From contig NZ_BOMY01000055.1 of assembly GCF_016862435.1 (NCBI RefSeq), positions 186,001 through 250,000 of the forward strand: 64,000 nt of DNA, read 5' to 3'. Positions 58,022 through 64,000 of this stretch are shown one piece after another. Source of the DNA: Paractinoplanes tereljensis. Lineage in GTDB: Bacteria > Actinomycetota > Actinomycetes > Mycobacteriales > Micromonosporaceae. Position 1 is the first letter of the stretch. Every line of letters starts with the position of its first letter. Below the pieces are notes generated by a model. The model saw only the letters and a list, made by a program, of their open reading frames with translations, did not search any database and had not been told where the DNA came from. A program made the translations under genes and the position numbers.

Positions 58022-58609
58022 ATGCTGCGAAATGAAGATCTGATACGGCTCGAGGCGGCCTGGGTTGCTCAGGGGGCGCCGATTGCCGGGGACCTCGCGC
58101 CGGGGCTGGGCGACGCGCGGCTCGACGAACTGCTGGCGGTTGATGATCTGGTGTTGCCGGCCGAACTTCGGCTGTGGTGGGGGTGGCACGACGGGGTCGG
58201 GTCCGGGGTCTGGAACGAGCCGGTGAGCCGGCTCGGCGCGGGCTCGTGGGCGTTCCTGTCGCTCGGCGAGGCGCTCGAGCAGCGGCGGTCCGAGATCTCG
58301 ATGGGTGGCGGGTCGTTCCCGGCCGACCCGGGTGACTGGGCCGGGCAATGGGCGCCCTGGTGGTTGCCGGTGGCGGTGGCCGGCAGTGCGTACCTGTTCG
58401 CGGATCTTTCGGCCGTCGGCCTGGAGGCGCCGATCCACCTGTGGGCGCAGCAGCCCGACGATGTTTTCACCGTGCAGTTCCCGTCGTTCGGCGACGTGGT
58501 GGCCGGGTGGGCGGACGGGCTCGAGCGCGGCTACTTCGTGTGGTCGGCGGAGCGTAATGAGTGGGACATCCCGGGCAACCTGCCGGATGAGGCACTCAAG
58601 CTGGTCTGA
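58022..58609 (+). CDS. SMI1/KNR4-family protein
   Basis: A 195-residue soluble protein of the SMI1/KNR4 (SUKH) superfamily: DDLVLPAELRLWWGWHDGVGSGVWNEP near residue 40, then WAPWWLPVAVAGSAYLFADLSA and the C-terminal FPSFGDVVAGWADGLERGYF helix. SUKH proteins commonly act as immunity proteins against nuclease toxins, and also have unrelated roles. It converges on the large gene at 58660, whose C-terminus looks like a NucA/NucB nuclease, an arrangement worth noting although they are on opposite strands. Confidence 0.85.
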   Translation: MLRNEDLIRLEAAWVAQGAPIAGDLAPGLGDARLDELLAVDDLVLPAELRLWWGWHDGVGSGVWNEPVSRLGAGSWAFLSLGEALEQRRSEISMGGGSFPADPGDWAGQWAPWWLPVAVAGSAYLFADLSAVGLEAPIHLWAQQPDDVFTVQFPSFGDVVAGWADGLERGYFVWSAERNEWDIPGNLPDEALKLV

Positions 58610-58612
58610 CGG

Positions 58613-58646
58613 GTCGCCCCGGCCCGTGCGAACGGGCCGGGGCGAC
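58613..58646. terminator. Bidirectional terminator, 15-bp perfect stem with GCGA loop
   Basis: gtcgccccggcccgt (58613-58627) pairs with acgggccggggcgac (58632-58646) around the tetraloop gcga, followed by AATTT. It lies between the convergent SMI1 gene (stop at 58609) and the large gene ending at 58660. Confidence 0.88.
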
Positions 58647-58659
58647 AATTTCCAGAGAT

Positions 58660-61600
58660 TCAGCAGATGTAGAACGTCTTGTTGCCGACGTTCGCTGCCT
58701 CGTCGATCAGCGGGATCGTCAGGTAATCAGCGCCGTTGCCGGTCAACTGGTTGTGGTAACTCTCGGCGACCACGTTCTCGTACGTGCCGGTCTGCATGCC
58801 GCACTTGGTGTACATGTTGCCGACCGCGATGCCCTCCGCCCGGTTCTCGGTCTTCGGGATCATCAGGAGCCGGGTGCTCAGCGGGGACGTCTCACCGCCG
58901 GTGAAGAAGTCCCAGGACCCGCCCTCCTCCGAGGTGTAGAACGGGTATTCGTCGCACTGGTCCTCGGGGCGGGTCGCCGGGCACGAGGTCTGCCCGTAGA
59001 CCGAGTTCATGTACCAGGTGCGGGTCTTGATCACCTTCGGTTTCTCGTTGGTCCCGTTGACGTAGCGCAACTTCACCCAGGGTGGGTTGGCCCAGATCGC
59101 CGCGTCGTCGTTGACCGCGGCACCCCGGGCGTCGTACGCGGTCGGGAACAGGATCGGCATGCCCAGGCACGGGAAACCGACCACCCCGCCGCGCCGGGCC
59201 AGATCGACGCAGACCTCGCCGGCCAGTTCCGCCTGGGTGTCGGTGATGTCGAACCGGTCGTCGCCGGTTCTGGTGGCTGCGTAGTCGAGGATCCGTTTCT
59301 TGGTCGAGGCGACGCTGTCGGCGCGGGTCCACCGGTCCTCCCCGAACGCGTCGGTGAGGATGTCCGCGAAGCCCTGCTGGCCGCGGGCGGTCGGGTGGAA
59401 GCTGCCGGTGCCCGGCGTGTTCTCCCCGCTGCCGTCGGTGGTCTTCGAGGTGATCGCGTTCAGCCAGCGGTAGCCGTCGCTGCCGTCGCAGGCCCACTTC
59501 TTCTGCCCGGCCGCGCCGAGGTGGATCGCCGACGAGGTGTCGACGTACCGGATGTTCACGCCGGTCGCCCGGATGTCGTCGACCGCCCGCGAGATGGTGA
59601 CCGACAGGCGGCCGGCCAGCGCGTTGAGGAACAGCCGGGCCTGCGAGCCGATGTTGTAGCAGGCGTCGTTGCTCTCCTGGTCGGGGAACATCTGCGGGTA
59701 ACCGATCACGTAGATCGCCGCATTCGGGGCCGCGTTGTGGATCGCCTTGTAGGTCGCCTTCAGCTTGGCCGGCAGCATGTCCCGGATGATCTTCGTTTCG
59801 TAGTCGCGAAGCGGCTCCGGATCGACGACACCGTTGCTCTTGCGGGTCAGCTTGTAGTTCTCGCCCGAGCAGTCGCTGAGCGCGGCGATGCAGCCGTTGA
59901 GGATGTCGGTGAACCGCACGTCGTTGCCGCCGACCGACACCGACACCTGGGTGGTGTCCTGGTCCAGCCAGCCCTGCTCGACCTGGGTGAGCTCACCCCA
60001 CTGGTAATTCGCCGATCCCCAGTCGGTGTAACCGGCCGCGTCGGACGCGGACGGCGGACTGTTCACCGCGTCCCGGGCGATCGCCGTGGTGGTCGCGCCC
60101 GAGCAGGCCAGGAAGCCGAAGCTGCCGTAGCTGTGCTGGGTGGCCATCTGCTCGATCGACAGCAGCGTGCTGGATCCGCCGTAGGTGTCCGCGCCGGGCT
60201 GCCGGACCAGTCGCGGGAACGCACTGGCCTGGGAACGGTGACAGGCGTTCACGGCGGCGCCCTTGGTGCCGTTGGTCCGCTTCAGGTCGGTGTTCTTGTC
60301 GTACGGCGAGTTGCCCTCACCGGAGGAGTAGGAGTCGCCGAGCGCCACGTAGCGCGGCATGTCCGGGACCGGCGGGCCGCTGTCCCCGGACTCCGGCAGG
60401 ATTCCGGCCACCTTCGACTTGGCCAGCGCGGCCGGCGACCCCAGCGGGCTGAACGCGACCGCGTCGAAGATGATGCTGTCGTCGCCGGTGCCGTCCTTGG
60501 CGACAGTGGTCAGCGACACCTCGGGCGTACCGGTGAAGTCGAAGATGCCCAGGTCGACCCACTTGTTCTGCTGCCAGGTCTGGTTGATGACCCGGTAGCG
60601 GGTCTCGCCGCCGCCCAGGTTGATCGTGTACTTCGCCTGTTCCGTCCAGGCGCCGAACTCGGGCACGAACACCTGCACCCGGCGCTGGCCCGACTCCCCC
60701 GGCAGCCGCCAGGTACCGGTCACCTGGAGCTTGCCGCCCTCGTCGGACGCGGTCCGGGTGCTGGCCCGCCAGTAGTGGCCGCCGTACCCGCCGCCGATCT
60801 GGTGGAAGTCGATCTTCGACGGGAAGAGGCCGTTCCCGGCCCCGGCGAACGACAGGCTGAACGTGCCCTCGTTCTCCACCGGACTGCCGCACGGACGCGG
60901 CGACGAGGCGTTGTACGCGACGTCGTCGACCACCTGGGCGCCGGTGGGCAGGCCGCCGGAGGTGGAGTTGCAGTAGGCCGGGTAGCTGATCCCGTCGCTC
61001 TCGCACCCGGTCTGGCCGGACGTCGAGCACCAGGGGTAGCCGGGGTCGAAGCGGATCTGCTCGTGCCCGCAGGTGTTGCAGGCACTGCCGGCCGCGGTCT
61101 TCCAGCCGACCGCGGTGTGCGCCCAGCACTTCAGGTCGTACAGCTGGGAAGCGTTCTTGTGCAGGCACGGACCGGGCTTCTCGCTGCTGACGTCCGGGTC
61201 GTTCGGCTGCACCTTGGAGTTCTGGTCACAGGTGTTCTCCGTCGTGCAGAACGTGTACATCGGCGGCTTGACCAGCGCCTTGTCCTCGACCGTGGTCCAC
61301 CACGCGAAGTTGTAGCCGGCCTTCTCCACGCCCGGCGACTCGGTCGCGGTGATCGGGTTGGCCGCCCAGCCGAGCACCTTCTCCGGGTACGGCCAGTTCT
61401 GCGGGTTACGGGCGTCGTCGTAGACGCTCATGAACGGGTGCCGGGCCGGGTCGTACCGCGGGTTGGCCGGGTTGTTCAGCCAGCCCACGCCCCACGGCTG
61501 GCCGTCGTTCTTGTTCGGGTAGAAGCCCGAGTTGTAGGCCCACACCGCGTAGAACCAGTTCTCGATCGCGGACGGGTCGGCGTTGTGCACCTTCAGCCCG

Positions 61601-63417
61601 GCCGTGTAGGTCTGGTTCCACTTCTCCTGCAGGATCTTCAGGCCGTACGAGATGTTCGCGGTGAAGTCGAGCGCCACCGCCCGCTGCGTCTGGTACGGCA
61701 GCGCCACCTCGACCTTGACGCCGTTGTCGTCGGTCTTCTCGTGACCGGCGATCCGCATCCCGTCGGTCGCCTGGGTGAGCCCGTAGCCGCAGTCGGCGTC
61801 GGCCCAGCTGATGTCCCAGTCGTCGGACGAGTCGGCGTTGTAGATGTCCCGCCCGTAGTAGTTGCCCATCAGCGGGTTGGCCGGCACCCCGGGCAGCGCG
61901 TACTTGGCCGCCTGCCACATGTTCGACTCCTGGGCGATGATGCCCAGCATGATCTGGGCCGGCACCCGGCCACCACCGGCCAGGGCCGGCGCCGGGAAAA
62001 GGGCCTGCGGCGAGTACGCCGGCATCCCGTAGTTCTTCCAGTTCGCCGGGCGCGACGCCACGTTGTCGAGCTTGCCGAACACCGCCGCGTCGACCGCCCA
62101 CTCCACGTTGCGCGGTTTGGGCTGCACGGCCTGGTTGTTCACGTCGTTGCGGGGCACCGAGCAGTACCGCTCGTCCTCGACCGGGTCGTTCACCGAGCCG
62201 GTGACGGCCAGGCTCTTCGCCTTGGGGGCGGCCGCACCGAGCACCGGATTCGCGTCCCGGCCGGCGATCGCCTCGGGTCCCTGCACCGCCGGGCTCACCT
62301 CGAAGGAGAGGGGCTGACCGGTCGGGAGCACCTTGGCGGTGACCGCCAGGTTCGCCGCGATGTCCGGGTCGGTCGCGTCGGCCACCTTCACGTCGGTCAG
62401 GGCGACGTCGCCGCGGGTGGACACCTCGCTGCTCGACGGCACCGGCACCGCGCGGACCGACTTCGGCAGCGTCGACACGTGGGCCGGCCTGCCGGTGATG
62501 AAGGCTCGGCCGGAGTCGCCGCGGACCAGGCTGACGTCGCCCCGGGCGAGCTCCGTGACGGTGCGGCCGACGGCTCGCCGTACCCGGGTCTGGTCTTTGG
62601 TCTTGTCCATGAAGGTCACCGCGCCGGTGGCGTCCGGCACCAGCCGGAACGGCACGCCTTCGGCGACGGCCTGCCGGCTGATCTTGCCTTTGTTGGAAAC
62701 CCGGACCACCGCGCCGGCCGCGGCCGCGACGATGCCGCCACCCTTGACCGGTACGGGTGAGCTCAGCTCGGTGTTCAGCAGCAGCGGCTGGGACAGCGTG
62801 CGCTTCGCGGCGTCGACGGTGAACAGGCGGCTCTGCGTGGTGGTGTCGGCCGGGCTCTCCACGTCCTTGCCGTCGAACTGCGACAGCACGGCCGTCTCCC
62901 CCGCGCCGCAGCCGGGGTTGAAGTAGGCGAGCGACGTCTGCACCGCGAGCTTGGTGACCATGTGGGTCTTCAGGTCGACGATGGCGGTGAACCCGCCGCG
63001 GTCGAACAGGTCGGCCTTGTTGGTGAAGGTCCGCGGCGCGTAGACCACGACGAGCCGCTGCCCGGAGCCGGTCACGCAGGCGTTGCCGATCCATCGGTCG
63101 GTGTCGAAGCCGGGCTCGGACAGGCTGGCGGCGGTCTCCCAGGTGTAGCCGGTGCCCGCGGTGGCGGTCAGCACGTGGAAGCCGTTGGCGTCGCCGGAGG
63201 TCGTCCAGATGCGGTCGGCGGACTTGCGCCAGCCCTTGCCGAGAAGTTTGTCGCGGTCGGCCGGTGCCACCCGGTCGGTGCGGCCGTCGGCGCCAGCGGC
63301 GGTGTCGGCCGGGGTCGGCGCGATCGGTGCGGCCTGGGCGGTGCCGGACAGCGCCGGCCCCGCGAGCAGCACCACCGCGGCCCCGGCGGCAGCCGCCATT
63401 GACCATAGTCGTTTCAT
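58660..63417 (-). CDS. Giant secreted multidomain protein: propeller-like, lysozyme-like, golvesin, SGNH hydrolase, NucA/NucB-like nuclease
   Basis: A 1585-residue exported protein (signal 1-29, AQA cleavage). Residues about 60-340: beta-rich repeats resembling a propeller. About 475-640: lysozyme/SLT-like module with QIMLGIIAQESNMWQAAK (Glu near 492) and CGYGLTQATDGM. About 770-840: Cys-rich stretch. About 848-995: golvesin-like beta domain (GGHYWRASTRTASDEGGKLQVTG). About 1020-1350: SGNH hydrolase with GDSYSSGEG, SVGGNDVRF and the Asp/His-type FHPTARGQ. About 1450-1585: NucA/NucB-like nuclease region with CDEYPFYTSEEGG and paired cysteines. Together these suggest a cell-wall- and DNA-degrading effector or scavenging enzyme. 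The domain order is unusual; individual assignments range from sure (SGNH) to tentative (propeller). Confidence 0.85.
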   Translation of the reverse strand: MKRLWSMAAAAGAAVVLLAGPALSGTAQAAPIAPTPADTAAGADGRTDRVAPADRDKLLGKGWRKSADRIWTTSGDANGFHVLTATAGTGYTWETAASLSEPGFDTDRWIGNACVTGSGQRLVVVYAPRTFTNKADLFDRGGFTAIVDLKTHMVTKLAVQTSLAYFNPGCGAGETAVLSQFDGKDVESPADTTTQSRLFTVDAAKRTLSQPLLLNTELSSPVPVKGGGIVAAAAGAVVRVSNKGKISRQAVAEGVPFRLVPDATGAVTFMDKTKDQTRVRRAVGRTVTELARGDVSLVRGDSGRAFITGRPAHVSTLPKSVRAVPVPSSSEVSTRGDVALTDVKVADATDPDIAANLAVTAKVLPTGQPLSFEVSPAVQGPEAIAGRDANPVLGAAAPKAKSLAVTGSVNDPVEDERYCSVPRNDVNNQAVQPKPRNVEWAVDAAVFGKLDNVASRPANWKNYGMPAYSPQALFPAPALAGGGRVPAQIMLGIIAQESNMWQAAKYALPGVPANPLMGNYYGRDIYNADSSDDWDISWADADCGYGLTQATDGMRIAGHEKTDDNGVKVEVALPYQTQRAVALDFTANISYGLKILQEKWNQTYTAGLKVHNADPSAIENWFYAVWAYNSGFYPNKNDGQPWGVGWLNNPANPRYDPARHPFMSVYDDARNPQNWPYPEKVLGWAANPITATESPGVEKAGYNFAWWTTVEDKALVKPPMYTFCTTENTCDQNSKVQPNDPDVSSEKPGPCLHKNASQLYDLKCWAHTAVGWKTAAGSACNTCGHEQIRFDPGYPWCSTSGQTGCESDGISYPAYCNSTSGGLPTGAQVVDDVAYNASSPRPCGSPVENEGTFSLSFAGAGNGLFPSKIDFHQIGGGYGGHYWRASTRTASDEGGKLQVTGTWRLPGESGQRRVQVFVPEFGAWTEQAKYTINLGGGETRYRVINQTWQQNKWVDLGIFDFTGTPEVSLTTVAKDGTGDDSIIFDAVAFSPLGSPAALAKSKVAGILPESGDSGPPVPDMPRYVALGDSYSSGEGNSPYDKNTDLKRTNGTKGAAVNACHRSQASAFPRLVRQPGADTYGGSSTLLSIEQMATQHSYGSFGFLACSGATTTAIARDAVNSPPSASDAAGYTDWGSANYQWGELTQVEQGWLDQDTTQVSVSVGGNDVRFTDILNGCIAALSDCSGENYKLTRKSNGVVDPEPLRDYETKIIRDMLPAKLKATYKAIHNAAPNAAIYVIGYPQMFPDQESNDACYNIGSQARLFLNALAGRLSVTISRAVDDIRATGVNIRYVDTSSAIHLGAAGQKKWACDGSDGYRWLNAITSKTTDGSGENTPGTGSFHPTARGQQGFADILTDAFGEDRWTRADSVASTKKRILDYAATRTGDDRFDITDTQAELAGEVCVDLARRGGVVGFPCLGMPILFPTAYDARGAAVNDDAAIWANPPWVKLRYVNGTNEKPKVIKTRTWYMNSVYGQTSCPATRPEDQCDEYPFYTSEEGGSWDFFTGGETSPLSTRLLMIPKTENRAEGIAVGNMYTKCGMQTGTYENVVAESYHNQLTGNGADYLTIPLIDEAANVGNKTFYIC

Positions 63418-63505
63418 GGGTCCCCGTTTCTTGTATTCAAGTACGTCGATATAGACGTCCTCGAACGGAGACTTTATAGATCTTGGTCGTTGCCGTGTGT
63501 CCCGT

Positions 63506-64000
63506 TCAGGTCAGCGGGATGGTGACCAGGCCGACAAGATGTTCGCTGGGCAGGTTCTGCGGGGTCTGGATCCGCCAGGCGATGCGCACGGTCCCTTGCG
63601 CCTGCTTCGGGATGGTGGTTCTCATCTCGAAGCGGAGGGCGGACCGGGCCGGGACGGCGGTGGCGGGACGGCAGTTCAGGCGGTAGAGCTGGGCGGTGGT
63701 GCTGTTGACCATGCCGTTGGCCTCGGCGCTGAGCTCCTGGAGATAGCCGGGGCAGGGCAGCAGGGTCACCGGCTTCGCGGTGGGGTTGGTCAGGGTGATC
63801 GTGTAGGTGATCCGGTCACCGGGGGCGGCCTGCGGCGGGCCTTCGGCGGAGGCGGTCAGGTCCCACAGCGGGGAGCGTTCGGTGGTGATCGGGTCCTGTT
63901 CCACGAATTTGTCGAAGACGCCGGCGGACAGGTTCGAGGACGGCTTGGTGGGGCTCTCGGGGTCGCCGCTGCAGGCCGGGTGGTCCTTCGGGGTGATCTT
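63506..64000 (-). CDS. C-terminal part of a secreted or envelope protein (5' end outside window)
   Basis: An open frame of at least 164 residues entering from the right edge without a stop. GTG 63904 is an internal start option, but the codons upstream to 64000 remain open and protein-like (KDHPACSGDPESPTKPSSN), so the gene probably begins outside. The visible domain is beta-sandwich-like: GDRITYTITLTNPTAKPVTLLPCPGYLQ and RLNCRPATAVPARSALRFEMR, similar to DUF4232/DUF11-type envelope domains. It lies 88 nt upstream of the large multidomain gene on the same strand. Confidence 0.6.
   Translation of the reverse strand, partial: KITPKDHPACSGDPESPTKPSSNLSAGVFDKFVEQDPITTERSPLWDLTASAEGPPQAAPGDRITYTITLTNPTAKPVTLLPCPGYLQELSAEANGMVNSTTAQLYRLNCRPATAVPARSALRFEMRTTIPKQAQGTVRIAWRIQTPQNLPSEHLVGLVTIPLT

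Noticed and set aside
58753..62760. 1335-codon open frame antisense to the large multidomain gene
   Set aside because: Val/Arg/Gly-rich shadow typical of high-GC antisense frames; no domain, and the opposite strand has signal peptide and clear SGNH motifs.

Overview
The window is about 70% G+C, uses many GTG starts, and packs genes into operons with 4-nt ATGA/GTGA overlaps. It carries mycobacterial/streptomycete-type regulators (SARP/BTAD, CmtR-like ArsR, ECF sigma/anti-sigma pairs, WXG100/EspC-like proteins) and many secreted glycan-active proteins. This fits a soil or plant-litter actinobacterium, most likely of the Micromonosporaceae (Actinoplanes-like). That placement is an inference from gene content and style, not from a search.

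Layout. 1-3.7 kb: phenylacetate catabolism (paaN partial, paaI, TetR regulator, paaK) around a 14-bp palindromic operator. 3.7-8.2 kb: GH3 lipoprotein, then LacI / Gfo-Idh-MocA dehydrogenase / TIM-barrel isomerase. 8.2-20 kb: a divergent uronate/acid-sugar locus. A LacI regulator, sugar ABC importer and DUF624 protein run leftward; dehydrogenase, glucuronate isomerase, L-fuconate-dehydratase-like enolase, mannitol-dehydrogenase-family reductase and a second dehydrogenase run rightward, all translationally coupled. 20-22.5 kb: MFS exporter, two paralogous small membrane proteins and a repeat-rich gap. 22.5-27.4 kb: a leftward four-gene operon (dehydrogenase, DUF993 aldolase-like, TIM-barrel isomerase, DUF6807) divergent from its LacI regulator, probably an uncharacterised sugar pathway. 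27.4-31.3 kb: YnfA, CmtR-like repressor with metal transporter, Tat-exported pectinesterase, G5/excalibur protein, small proteins. 31.3-41.3 kb: a MITE-like element, hydrolases, ECF sigma/anti-sigma pair opposite a lipoprotein, PEBP, AraC regulator, pectate lyase, and hemerythrin coupled to a BTAD regulator. 41.4-46 kb: large AfsR-like regulator and a three-gene EspC / WXG-toxin-like / DUF6188 module. 46-50.7 kb: GH1 glycosidase with MFS transporter, second ECF sigma system. 50.7-58.6 kb: penicillin-acylase-type hydrolase with discoidin domain, Zn-dehydrogenase, acyltransferase and PLP alpha-oxoamine synthase, SMI1 protein. 58.6-64 kb: a 1585-residue secreted protein joining propeller, lysozyme-like, golvesin, SGNH and NucA/NucB-like modules, and the 3' end of another gene.

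The main theme is pectin and uronate use: pectate lyase and pectinesterase outside the cell, a sugar ABC importer, then isomerisation, reduction and dehydration inside. LacI-type palindromes with an AAGCGCTT core recur in front of three of these units, suggesting shared or cross-acting control. The best candidates for undescribed biology are the DUF993/DUF6807 operon, the multidomain NucA/B protein and the WXG/DUF6188 module.
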